Source: CAIYRG01 sp965247505
Lineage (GTDB): Bacteria > Pseudomonadota > Alphaproteobacteria > Micropepsales > Micropepsaceae
Direction: 5' to 3'
Length of the DNA: 64,000 nt
NCBI GenBank assembly: GCA_965247505.1
Contig: OZ252020.1
Location: forward strand, 3,410,001 to 3,474,000
Part shown: positions 43,978 through 52,726 of the stretch, in pieces
How the letters are laid out: every line of letters begins with the position of its first letter
Position numbering within the stretch: position 1 is the stretch's first letter
The notes under the pieces: model-generated
Told to the model about the DNA's origin: nothing
The model's input: the letters and a program-made list of their open reading frames with translations, nothing else
Database searches by the model: none
Program-made: the position numbers and the translations under genes

Positions 43978-44958
43978 TTAAGCCGCTTGGCGTTGATGGT
44001 TCAAGCGGCGGTTTTGGGTGGTCAGTTTTTTGATCCTTTTTCTCTTTTCGATGATGGCGGTGTGGCGTCCAAAGTAGGCGTCGGCTGGAGTTACGTTGCC
44101 GATGCTCTCGTGGTAGCGTTGGTTGTTGTAGTGATCGACGAAGGCGCTGATCTGGTTTTCGAGATCGCCGGGTAGATAATAATTTTCAAGCAGGATCCGG
44201 TTCTTCAGCGTTTGATGCCAGCGCTCGATCTTGCCCTGGGTTTGCGGGTGATACGGTGCGCCCCGAACGTGATCCATACCGTGGTCCTCGAGCCATTCAG
44301 CCAGATCGCCGGAGATATAGGACGAGCCGTTGTCGCTGAGCAGCCTCGGCTTGTGGACGACATTGGCGCGATTGCAGCCTGAGGCTTCTAGCGCCAACTT
44401 CAGTGTTGCCGTCACATCGTCCGCCGTCATGTTGGTGCAGAGCTTCCAAGCAATTATGTAGCGGGAATAGTCGTCCAGGATGGTCGACAGGTAAAACCAG
44501 CCCCAGCCGATGACCTTGAGATAGGTGAAGTCGGTCTGCCACAGCTGGTTCGGCGCCGTGGTCTTGTCGCGGAACTCATCGGCTGCCTTGATGACCACGA
44601 AAGCGGGGCTGGTGATCAGGCCGTGGGCCTTGAGAAGCCGGTAAACCGAGGCTTCCGAGACAAAGTAGCCCCTGGTGTCCGTAAACCTGACGGCCAGTTC
44701 CCGGGGCGACAGTTGCGTCTCCTCCAGGGCAAGATCGATGATCTGCCCCCGGACATCATCCGGGATCCGGTTCCACACCCGGCCCGGGCTGCTGTTGCGA
44801 TCCTCAAGACCGGCGTCGCCAAAGGCCAGAAAGCGATCGTACCAGCGATAAAAGGTGGTCTTCGGAATGCCCAGCTTGTCCAAAGTGGACCCGACGCCCA
44901 GGTGGGACTGCTCGACCAGGCGGATGATCTCCAGCTTCTCGGATGCGGGATACCTCAT
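43978..44958 (-). CDS. IS3-family transposase OrfB (copy 2)
   Basis: 326 aa, with WQTDFTYLKVIG, LLSDNGSSY and QGKIERWHQTLK catalytic segments. It has DLAEWLEDHGMDH (Glu where copy 1 has Val) and is otherwise identical over the stretches compared. Confidence 0.9.
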   Translation of the reverse strand: MRYPASEKLEIIRLVEQSHLGVGSTLDKLGIPKTTFYRWYDRFLAFGDAGLEDRNSSPGRVWNRIPDDVRGQIIDLALEETQLSPRELAVRFTDTRGYFVSEASVYRLLKAHGLITSPAFVVIKAADEFRDKTTAPNQLWQTDFTYLKVIGWGWFYLSTILDDYSRYIIAWKLCTNMTADDVTATLKLALEASGCNRANVVHKPRLLSDNGSSYISGDLAEWLEDHGMDHVRGAPYHPQTQGKIERWHQTLKNRILLENYYLPGDLENQISAFVDHYNNQRYHESIGNVTPADAYFGRHTAIIEKRKRIKKLTTQNRRLNHQRQAA

Positions 44959-45329
44959 TCCTCGCCTCCCCCATGCCCGATCATATTTTTTTTGAGAAGA
45001 CGGTTCTCCAGCGAAAGTTCGGCGACCAACTCCTTCAAGTCGCGCATCGCCTGGCGCAGGCCTTTAACCTCGCCCGAGGTCGCTTGGCGCCCGGTGTCGC
45101 CGGCGAGCCGCTTCTTGCCCGCTTCCAAAAACTCTTTCGACCAGCTGTAATACAGACCCTCGGCGATGCCCTCGCGGCGGCACAAGGCGGCGATGCTCTC
45201 CTCGCCGCGCAGGCCCGACACCACGATCCGGATCTTCTCATCAGCCGTATACTGCTTGCGTGTCTTGCGCCGAATATCCCGAACCGTTCTCTCCGCCGGG
45301 TCGTTCTTGCTCATTGATTTCTGTCTCAT
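44955..45329 (-). CDS. IS3-family transposase OrfA (copy 2)
   Basis: 124 aa. It differs from copy 1 at KQYTADEKIRI (Asp for Glu) and LRQAMRDLKE (Ala for Glu). It keeps the poly-A slippery tract near its end for a -1 frameshift into orfB. Confidence 0.88.
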   Translation of the reverse strand: MRQKSMSKNDPAERTVRDIRRKTRKQYTADEKIRIVVSGLRGEESIAALCRREGIAEGLYYSWSKEFLEAGKKRLAGDTGRQATSGEVKGLRQAMRDLKELVAELSLENRLLKKNMIGHGGGEE

Positions 45330-45416
45330 CTTCGTTCCCTTCGGTCACTACGATGAGCCAGAAATCCTCCGTTATGCAATTACCTCAATTCGTCCCAAAG
45401 GCGCTGACGTCAGACA

Positions 45417-45481
45417 AAAGATGAGCCAGATCCTCCCTTATGAAACACGCTCAACAGTCCCATTTGTTTTGATGACGGACA
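45417..45481 (+). mobile_element. IS3 element (1512-bp type), right-end fragment
   Basis: AAAGATGAGCCAGATCCTCC to GATGACGGACA, the last 65 bases of the element in plus orientation. Confidence 0.75.
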
Positions 45482-45707
45482 GAAAATGTCGCGACGGTTG
45501 AGATGGCGTTGGTGGTTGAAATGGTTTTGGATCGAAGCATGGACGGAGGAGAATTTCTGCAGAGTTCTTACCTCCCTGAATTTGGCCATTGCGCGTTCCC
45601 GTCGCCGGAAGGGTAGATGTGAGTTTTCCGCCCGGTTGTTCAACCAACGCTTGATCTCTTGGCGGCCCTCGTTGCCGATCACCTTCATCGCTGCCCGGTA
45701 TGACTGT
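45482..45707 (-). mobile_element. IS6-like element A, internal fragment
   Basis: The minus frame reads QSYRAAMKVIGNEGRQEIKR... NHFNHQRHLNRRDIF, keeping the catalytic Glu region but neither terminus. It is cut by IS3 on one side and element B on the other. Confidence 0.8.
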
Positions 45708-46193
45708 GGTGTTGTCACGTTATTGAACGATCGTGCTGTGAATTGGCATAGAACTCAAGCTCAGGCGGTGGCGGTGGCGGTTTGCCACAGACTCATTGCT
45801 TGGTTGCGAAACTGGCGCAATGTCTTTCGGGAAATCAGATGACGTTGGACGTTGAAGGTGTTGTAGACGGTGGCGTGTGTAGAGAGAAATCGCTGCGCTG
45901 ATCGAGCCGATTTGAAACGTTGCATTCGTCGTTCGCGTTGTCGGACCGGCAAGTGAGAATTCTCAGCTCGGTTGTTCTTCCTGCCACCAAAATCATGGTG
46001 CTGGGCAAGGCCCATATCCTTCAAAGCAGCACCGTAAGATGGCAGTTTGTCTGTGACGAATGCGTCAGGGACAAATCCTTGCTTTTTCAACAGCTTGCGC
46101 ATCAACTTGAGCGCTGCCTTCTTGTTTCTGCGTGACTGAACCAGGATATCCAGCACTTCGCCTTCGCTATCGACAGCGCTCCATAGATACATC

Positions 46194-47272
46194 CTTGCCT
46201 ATCCAGTTTACACCCACACCCACTAGGGCTAGAATGGGCGCAAACCGGATATAGGGGAGCGCGCCATGGATGTTCTCGACCGCGCCGATCTCCCATTCCC
46301 GCATTCGCTACCCGAGTTCCAGCGACTTTCCCCGATGATGCGGCCTGCGCCGCCTACCTGGAGAAAGCCCGCTGGGGAGACGGCTTTGCCTGCCCGCACT
46401 GCGGCACGGCGGGAGAGCCGTTCCACTTTGAAAACCGCCCTGGCGTCCTGCGCTGCCGCAAGTGCCGCCAGAACACCGGGCTGACGGTGGGAACAGTGAT
46501 GGAGCGTAGCCACGCTCCGCTGAACGTCTGGTTCTGGGCCGCTTATCTGGTCGCCAGTCAGACGCCCGGCATGTCCGCCGTGCAGTTTCAGCGGCAACTT
46601 GGTCTTTCGCGCTACGAGACGGCCTTTCAAATTCTCCACAAGCTCCGCTCGGGCATGGTGCGGCCCAACCAAGACAGGATCGGTGGACAGCCCAAGAACC
46701 ATGTTGAGGTGGACGAACCCTGGGTTGGCGGGCGAACGCGTGGGGAAGGCCGTGGTGTTCACCACAAGGTTCCTGTCTCCTGTGCCATCGAGGTGCGTCA
46801 TCGAAAGCCGGGCACCAAGCTCGACAACCGGAAAGACGGACGCTATGCCGGACGCGTTCGGCTCGCCGTCGTGCTCGACCGTAGCGCCGAGTCGCTCTGT
46901 GGGTTCGTCGAGAGCACCGTCGCGCCGGGATCGCTGATCGTTACTGACGATTGGAGCGGCTATGCTGGCCTCGGTAAGCGCGGCTATGAGCACTTCGCTG
47001 TTGCCGAGCAATACCTGCCGATCATCCATCTGGTTTTCGCCAACCTGAAGACGTGGCTGATCGGGATCCACCACGGCGTTAGCCACCAGCACCTACAAGC
47101 CTACCTCAACGAGTTCACCTTCCGCTTCAACAGGCGGTTCTACCCGTTCAACGCCTTCCGCTCATTGCTCGGCATCGCGGGCGACACCTCTGCTCCAACC
47201 TATGCCGAGCTTTACTCGGGAGAGTGGCGGCACCCTACATGTAGCGGTCATGGGCGTTAACCGGATAGGCAA
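46194..47272 (+). mobile_element. IS1595-family element, 1079 bp, no passenger genes
   Basis: The ends are CTTGCCTATCCAGTTTAC and, inverted, CTTGCCTATCCGGTTAAC. An 8-bp duplication flanks it. It is a different subgroup from the 21639 transposon (unrelated ends) and carries only a transposase. Confidence 0.88.
46266..47260 (+). pseudogene. IS1595-family transposase with a one-base frameshift
   Basis: From ATG 46266 the frame reads MDVLDRADLPFPHSLPEFQR and then must shift near 46325-46331 to continue FPDDAACAAYLEKARWGDGF, CPHCGTAGEPFHFENRPG, CRKCRQNTGLTVGTVMER. The T run there is one base short. The downstream frame is open with EVDEPWVGGRTRGEG (first Asp), IVTDDWSGYAGLG (second Asp) and YLNEFTFRFNRRFYP. 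The typical Glu region after the second Asp is present as NLKTWLIGIHHGV, where the usual HxxxG...N is altered. Programmed slippage is possible but unproven. The zinc ribbon is CPHC/CRKC. Confidence 0.8.
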
Positions 47273-47599
47273 GGATACATCCGCTTGCCGGCGATGGACA
47301 CGAACACCTCATCAAGGTGCCACCGGACATCTGGCCGAGGGCGCGTTGTCCTCAGTCTCCGGGCATAGGCCTGCCCAAACTTCAATGCCCAGCGCCGGAC
47401 CGTTTCGTAAGAAAGATCAATACCACGTTCAGCGACCAGGTCTTCGATGTCTCGATAGCTTAGGGGAAACCGGAAATACAGCCAGACAGCGTGCTGAATG
47501 ATCACGGGGGGAAATCGGTATCGGGCATAAGAGATTTTCTGCATCCAGCGACACTACTGCGCCATCAGAAACAGGTCACCCTGTTAATGTGACAACGCC

Positions 47600-48020
47600 C
47601 TCAGGGGAACTGTATCCCCGCGTCGGCTTCATCGTCACCAACCTGAGCCGTCCTGCCGAGCGGGTTGTTGCGTTCTACAATCAGCCCGGCACTGCCGAGC
47701 AATAGATCAAGGAAGGCAAGAACGCCATCAAGTGGACGCGGCTGTCATGCCGTTCGTTACGCAACAATGCCGTCCGGCTCCAGCTGCATGCACTCGCCTA
47801 TAACCTCGGCAACTTCATGCGGACCCTGGCGTTGCCCGATGCCGTGGAGCAATGGTCGCTGACGACGCTGAGGGAGAAGCTGGTCAAGATCGGTGCGAAA
47901 GTTGTCAGCCATGGCCGGTACGTCACATTTCAATTGGCCGAGGTTGCAGTCCCAAGAAGCTTGTTCCAGAAAATCTTGAGCCTGATTGATGATCTACGAC
48001 GAAGACCCGCTCCGGCGTAG
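47600..48020 (+). pseudogene. IS1380-family transposase, C-terminal fragment with in-frame TAG
   Basis: The frame reads LYPRVGFIVTNLSRPAERVV, AFYNQPGTAEQ, TAG (47703-47705, Trp expected), then IKEGKNAIKWTRLSCRSLRN and NAVRLQLHALAYNLGNFMRT, the characteristic IS1380 C-terminal block (NxxRLxLHALAYNLxNF). The DDE core is largely missing. Bases 48021-48235 continue as non-coding debris and end in an element A terminus (TCTGACAATGCC at 48224-48235). Confidence 0.75.
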
Positions 48021-48235
48021 GCCGAGGGAATCGACGGCAAGGAGATTGCGACACGAGAGGTGTGTCTGGATGGCAAGAGAAACGACCAAATGGCCTTCCA
48101 CGCGCTGGCCGATTACCAAAATCATGTCATCGGATGGCTGCAATGGGAACAGAGCTCCCTTGGAGATGGGGCCGTGGTACGATTTCCGCGAATTTGGATG
48201 TCATCTGGGGAATGTCGGTTTAGTCTGACAATGCC

Positions 48236-48392
48236 CACTGCGAACCCCGCGATGGCCTCGTGATGATCGGGATCCACATGCGTGACAGTGATGCCTGTTC
48301 TCATGCCAGCAGCATGAACCCGTTCCTCCAGACAAGGACTTTTCCGAATGGGACCGGGCTGCGACCTTGGGCCAAGGGCGGCGTAAGCTGAA
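48236..48392. other. region upstream of putA
   Basis: 157 bases after an element A end. A minus-strand 22-codon open frame (ITVTHVDPDHHEAIAGF) is present but unsupported. It presumably holds the putA promoter. Confidence 0.35.
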
Positions 48393-51300
48393 ATGAATGT
48401 GAGCGACCCATATCCCGATCTTGCCGTGCTATGGACGGCTATCGGCGAGCGCTATCGTGCTGCTGAAACGGCGTGTGTCGGCACGCTGCTTGCGGATGCT
48501 CGGCTTACGCCTCGGATGGCTGAGACCGTCGAAGCGCGTGCGCGCATGCTCGTCGAGTATATCAGGGCCAAACGGCGGCCGGTGGGCGGGCTCGACAGCT
48601 TTCTTCACGAGTACACGCTCGACACCGAAGAGGGCATCCTCCTTATGTGCCTCGCGGAAGCGCTTCTCCGCATTCCCGACAAAGAGACCGCGGCCCGCCT
48701 GATTAGGGACAAGATCGGCGCCGCCGCATGGGCTGACCATATTGGCCGGAGCGATTCTCTTTTAGTCAACGCATCGACCTGGGGCTTGATGCTCACGGGC
48801 AAGTTGGTCCGGTTGGGAGGGTCAGAGCAGGCCGACACCTTAGAGGCTTTAAAGGCCTTGATCGTGCGCGCGGGCGAACCGGTGATCCGGCGGGCGTTGT
48901 TACACGCAATGCGCATCCTTGGCCGCCAGTTCGTCATGGGCCGCACGATCAATGAAGCTCTTGGTCGTGCCAACGAGGCACACGCGGTCGCGTCGTTCGA
49001 CATGCTTGGGGAAGCCGCGCATACGGCGAAGGATGCCGAGCGCTACTTCGTGTCCTATGAGGGGGCGATCACGGCCTTATGCAGGGGCACGGCCAGATCT
49101 GGACATGGCATCTCGGTCAAGCTCTCCGCCATCCATCCGCGCTACGAATTTGCGCAGCGAGAGCGGGTGATGGCCGAACTCGTCCCGAGGCTCCGGAGCC
49201 TTGCTCTTAAGGCTAAAGAACACGGTATCGCACTCACGGTCGATGCCGAAGAAGCGGATCGTCTCGCGCTTTCGCTCGACGTATTTGCTGCGGTCTTTCG
49301 CGATACTGCGCTCCATGGCTGGGAGGGTTTAGGCCTGGCTGTGCAGGCCTACCAGAAGCGCGCGCCGGCGGTGATCGATTGGCTTACGGCTCTATCGCGA
49401 CAGATTGGTCGGCGTATTCAAGTGCGCCTCGTCAAAGGCGCTTATTGGGACACAGAGATCAAGCGCGCGCAGGAACGAGGGCTAGATGGCTATCCGGTCT
49501 TCACGCGCAAGCTCGCGACCGACGTGTCGTACATCGCCTGCGCGCGTCGTCTGCTCGCAGCGCGGGACACGTTCTATCCGCAGTTCGCGACTCACAACGC
49601 TCGTACCGTCGCGACTGTCATGACGCTTGCCGGTGATTGGCGAGGTTTCGAGTTTCAGCGTCTGCACGGCATGGGCGAGGCGCTCTACGCAGCTCTTGAG
49701 GCGGAACCGGACGGCGCGCCCCCATGCCGGATCTACGGTCCGGTCGGCTCTCATGAGGATCTGTTGCCCTACCTGGTGCGCCGGCTGCTGGAAAACGGCG
49801 CAAACACATCGTTCGTCAATCGCTTGGCTGATGACGCGGCGCCGATTGACGATGTGGTGCGCGACCCCATCGAGGCGTTAGGTCAGCTGCCATATCGCCC
49901 ACATGCAGGAATCGCGCTACCGGCCGATCTCTATGGCGACGCGCGGCGCAATTCGACCGGTGTGGATCTCAGCGACACCCGGATCGTCGAGCCCTTGCTG
50001 CGGAAAATGGGCGCTGCCGCCGCAGAGCACTGGCAGGCACTGCCGATCATAGACGGTGAGGCGATCGAAACCGTGCGGGTGCCGATCCACGATCCGGCGG
50101 ATCGTCGTCGCTCCGTCGGTACGGTGCACGAGGCCGATGTTGCGCTCGCCCGTCGCGCGATCAATGTTGCGGTGTCGCAGACGGAAGCTTGGGCCGCGAC
50201 GCCGGTTGACGAACGGGCGAAGATCCTCGAGAAATTCGCCGATTTGCTGGAGGCGCGCCAAGCAGAGGTAATGGCGCAATGCGTCCGCGAGGCAGGCAAG
50301 ACGGTGGCGGATGCCCTCTCCGAGGTTCGAGAAGCCGTCGACTACGGGCGCTACTACGCCATGTGCGCTCGGCACGACTTCGCCAAGCCCAAAGGCTTGC
50401 CTGGTCCCACCGGTGAGGACAACAGCATCGCGCTTTCCGGCCGCGGCGCCTTCGTCTGCATCAGCCCCTGGAACTTCCCGCTCGCTATTTTTACAGGACA
50501 GGTCGCGGCAGCGCTGGTGTCCGGCAACACCGTTATAGCGAAGCCGGCTGAGCAGACAGCACTCACTGCCTGTTTCGCGACCCGGCTCTTGCACGAGGCG
50601 GGCGTTCCTCCGGCCGTGTTGCAATTTGTGCCAGGTCGGGGCGAGACCGTCGGTAGCACGCTGGTCGGTGACCCGCGGATCGCGGGTGTTGCATTCACAG
50701 GCGCGACCGAGACGGCGCGGCGGATTGCCCGAACGCTGGCCGAACGGCCTGGGCCGATCGTGCCGTTGATCGCAGAGACCGGTGGGCAGAACGCGATGAT
50801 CGTCGATTCCAGTGCGTTGGTAGAGCAGGTTGTCGCGGATGTGCTTCAGTCGGCTTTCTACAGCGCCGGTCAGCGCTGCTCCTGCCTTCGCGTGCTCTTC
50901 TTACAAGCCGAGATCGCTCCTCGTATACTGTCAATACTGTCAGGTGCGATGGCAGAGCTGCGGCTCGGTGATCCAATGCAGCTTTCGACGGACATCGGGC
51001 CGGTGATCGACGAGCCCACCTTGGATGCGCTCCACAACCACGCGGCATGGATATCCCGCGCAGGTACGGTGCATGCGGAGGCGCCCGACGACGATGCCAC
51101 CGTTCACGGCACCTTTTTCCGCCCACTCGTCGTCGAGATCGACGGGATCAGCGTGCTCAAGCGCGAGGTCTTCGGCCCCATTCTTCACGTGGTGCGCTAT
51201 GCGGGCGACCGCCTCGATGCGGTGATCGATGCGGTCAACGCGACCGGCTATGGGCTGACGCTGGGCGTGCACAGCCGGATCAACTCGACGGTGGAGCGCA

Positions 51301-51548
51301 TTGTAACTCGCGCTCGAGCAGGCAACATCTACATCAATCGCAACATGGTGGGTGCCGTCGTCGGCGTGCAGCCGTTCGGCGGCGAAGGGCTCTCCGGGAC
51401 GGGACCCAAGGCCGGCGGGCCGCGTTATCTGCACCGCTTCGCCACCGAGCGCACGGTCGCCATCAATACCGCGGCCAGCGGCGGCAATACGGCCTTGCTC
51501 TCGCTCTCGGACAATGACGGTGGTATTAATCCTGGCTATTCGCATTAA
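48393..51548 (+). CDS. putA: bifunctional proline dehydrogenase / P5C dehydrogenase
   Basis: The 1051-aa enzyme oxidises proline to glutamate in two steps at the inner membrane. The PRODH half (about residues 60-480) includes DMLGEAAHTAKDAERYF, GISVKLSAIHPRYEF, LTVDAEEADRLALSL, VQAYQKRAP and RLVKGAYWDTEIKRAQERGL, which line the FAD barrel. The ALDH half (about 560-1030) has SPWNFPLAIFTGQVAAAL, FTGATETARRIAR, the catalytic Glu in AETGGQNAMIVDSSA and the nucleophile Cys in SAGQRCSCLRVLF. There is no N-terminal ribbon-helix-helix, so it is a non-autoregulating PutA. The natural end (NTAASGGNTALLSLSD) is complete; the last residues run into an IS6-type end that supplies the stop. Confidence 0.94.
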   Translation: MNVSDPYPDLAVLWTAIGERYRAAETACVGTLLADARLTPRMAETVEARARMLVEYIRAKRRPVGGLDSFLHEYTLDTEEGILLMCLAEALLRIPDKETAARLIRDKIGAAAWADHIGRSDSLLVNASTWGLMLTGKLVRLGGSEQADTLEALKALIVRAGEPVIRRALLHAMRILGRQFVMGRTINEALGRANEAHAVASFDMLGEAAHTAKDAERYFVSYEGAITALCRGTARSGHGISVKLSAIHPRYEFAQRERVMAELVPRLRSLALKAKEHGIALTVDAEEADRLALSLDVFAAVFRDTALHGWEGLGLAVQAYQKRAPAVIDWLTALSRQIGRRIQVRLVKGAYWDTEIKRAQERGLDGYPVFTRKLATDVSYIACARRLLAARDTFYPQFATHNARTVATVMTLAGDWRGFEFQRLHGMGEALYAALEAEPDGAPPCRIYGPVGSHEDLLPYLVRRLLENGANTSFVNRLADDAAPIDDVVRDPIEALGQLPYRPHAGIALPADLYGDARRNSTGVDLSDTRIVEPLLRKMGAAAAEHWQALPIIDGEAIETVRVPIHDPADRRRSVGTVHEADVALARRAINVAVSQTEAWAATPVDERAKILEKFADLLEARQAEVMAQCVREAGKTVADALSEVREAVDYGRYYAMCARHDFAKPKGLPGPTGEDNSIALSGRGAFVCISPWNFPLAIFTGQVAAALVSGNTVIAKPAEQTALTACFATRLLHEAGVPPAVLQFVPGRGETVGSTLVGDPRIAGVAFTGATETARRIARTLAERPGPIVPLIAETGGQNAMIVDSSALVEQVVADVLQSAFYSAGQRCSCLRVLFLQAEIAPRILSILSGAMAELRLGDPMQLSTDIGPVIDEPTLDALHNHAAWISRAGTVHAEAPDDDATVHGTFFRPLVVEIDGISVLKREVFGPILHVVRYAGDRLDAVIDAVNATGYGLTLGVHSRINSTVERIVTRARAGNIYINRNMVGAVVGVQPFGGEGLSGTGPKAGGPRYLHRFATERTVAINTAASGGNTALLSLSDNDGGINPGYSH

Positions 51549-51598
51549 TCTGACAATGCCTCAAAACGATGCGCGGACTGTTGAAAAGCAAGGTTTTG

Positions 51599-52403
51599 GG
51601 CATTGTCAGACTAAATGGGCTGGACCTGCAGAACCTTCAATTGAGGACCTTTATGCTGCAAGTTGCCGCCATTCGGCCAGGGCGGCGGCTCGGGCTTGTT
51701 TGAAAATATCGCGGCGGTTGAGATGGCGTTGGTGGTTGAAGTGGTTATGGATCGAAGCATGGACGGAGGCGAATTTCTGCAGAGTTTTTACCTCCCTGAA
51801 TTTGGCCATTGCGCGTTCCCGTCGCCGGAAGGGTAGATGTGAGTTTTCCGCGCGGTTGTTCAACCAACGCTTGATCTCTTGGCGGCCCTCGTTGCCGATC
51901 ACCTTCATCGCAGCCCGGTATGACCGTAGCCTGTCCGTGATGATCGAAGCCGGCCGGCCATAACGCTTCATAGCCCGCCTCAGAAACCTAAGCGCGGCTT
52001 CACGATCCCGCCGTTTCGTGGCCAAAACCTCAAGCACTTCGCCTTCATGGTCAACGGCACGCCATAGGTAATGTGTTTCGCCATTGATACGGACAAACAC
52101 CTCATCAAGATGCCAGCGCCACAACGAATAGGATCCATGGCGAATACGGCGTTTCCGGATCTCGGCGGCAAACAACGGGCCAAAGCGGTTCCACCAATAT
52201 CGTACCGTTTCGTAACTGACATCAATGCCCCGTTCGTTGAGCAGATCCTCGACCTGCCTGAGGGAGAGCGGAAACCTCACATACAGCATCACTGCGCTGC
52301 GGATTACCTCGGGCGAGCTATTGAAATAACGGAAGGGATTGTGCATCGCCGGAGGCTAGGAGACCTTACTTCCCGGCTCAAGACGATTTAGTCTGACAAT
52401 GCC
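51599..52403 (-). mobile_element. IS6-like element A, full copy (minus)
   Basis: 805 bp, both ends intact. TTTTG occurs on both sides, but the 8-base flanks AGGTTTTG and TTTTGAAG are not a duplication. Confidence 0.92.
51651..52346 (-). CDS. IS6-family transposase (element A)
   Basis: 231 aa. It begins MHNPFRYFNS and has NERGIDVSYETVRYWWN and IITDRLRSYRAAM (Arg for Gln after the second Asp), which mark a third sublineage. The triad is intact. Confidence 0.92.
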   Translation of the reverse strand: MHNPFRYFNSSPEVIRSAVMLYVRFPLSLRQVEDLLNERGIDVSYETVRYWWNRFGPLFAAEIRKRRIRHGSYSLWRWHLDEVFVRINGETHYLWRAVDHEGEVLEVLATKRRDREAALRFLRRAMKRYGRPASIITDRLRSYRAAMKVIGNEGRQEIKRWLNNRAENSHLPFRRRERAMAKFREVKTLQKFASVHASIHNHFNHQRHLNRRDIFKQARAAALAEWRQLAA

Positions 52404-52447
52404 TTTTGAAGGGTAAAATATGGTAGGTATTAGAGGCGGTTACGGCC

Positions 52448-52534
52448 AAATTCCCTAAAAAAATAACAGGGAATTTCTTGAACGGAACAGGGAAATAATT
52501 TCGTCTTTCAGGGAAATATTTGAGTGTAACAGGG
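52448..52534. repeat. iteron-like CAGGGAA repeats at 21-bp spacing
   Basis: CAGGG occurs at 52467, 52488, 52509 and 52530, exactly 21 bases apart. The first three are followed by AAT or AAA and A+T-rich bases. An inverted unit AAATTCCCT (52448-52456) faces AGGGAATTT (52468-52476). Such two-helical-turn spacing suits cooperative protein binding. Function unknown. Confidence 0.65.
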
Positions 52535-52726
52535 CGCCTGAAATGAGCGCAAAATTGTGGTCGGCTTCGAGCTATGGCGACGCTGTGGCGCTGGCGACGA
52601 TAGGCGAGCGGCAGGACGCTCAACCGTAGTTCGGCCAGCTGGTCGACAAAGTGGCACGGCACCGATGCGAGCTAGGAGCCGGTCGCCATCAGAAACAGGC
52701 CAGCGGCCACAGCCCGCATCAGGGTC
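52535..52726. other. non-coding debris
   Basis: Minus-strand reading HFVDQLAELRLSVLPLAYRR looks protein-like for a short way, but I could not tie it to a family. Confidence 0.3.

Larger units (their letters stand above)
43905..45416 (-). mobile_element. IS3-family element, 1512 bp, complete copy 2
   Basis: It is base-for-base the same length as copy 1, inverted. It sits between a left-end piece and a right-end piece of another plus-oriented copy. Confidence 0.9.
45761..47544 (-). pseudogene. IS6-family transposase (element B), split by IS1595
   Basis: The 5' part (47544-47281) reads MQKISYARYRFPPVII to VFVSIAGKRMY with the first Asp. The 3' part (46193-45761) continues MYLWSAVDSEGEVLDILVQS to the usual stop with the second Asp and Glu. 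The frame is restored if the insert and one repeat are removed. Confidence 0.85.
45708..47599 (-). mobile_element. IS6-like element B interrupted by an IS1595-family element
   Basis: Halves 45708-46193 and 47281-47599 sum to 805 bp. GATACATC is duplicated at 46186-46193 and 47273-47280. Confidence 0.88.

Noticed and set aside
48237..48304. minus-strand frame with THVDPDHHEAIAGF, like a metallo-beta-lactamase motif
   Set aside because: Only 22 codons, and the HxHxDH pattern is not complete.
51591..52411. TTTTG on both sides of element A as a target duplication
   Set aside because: Only five bases match, the octamers differ, and the other copies have none.
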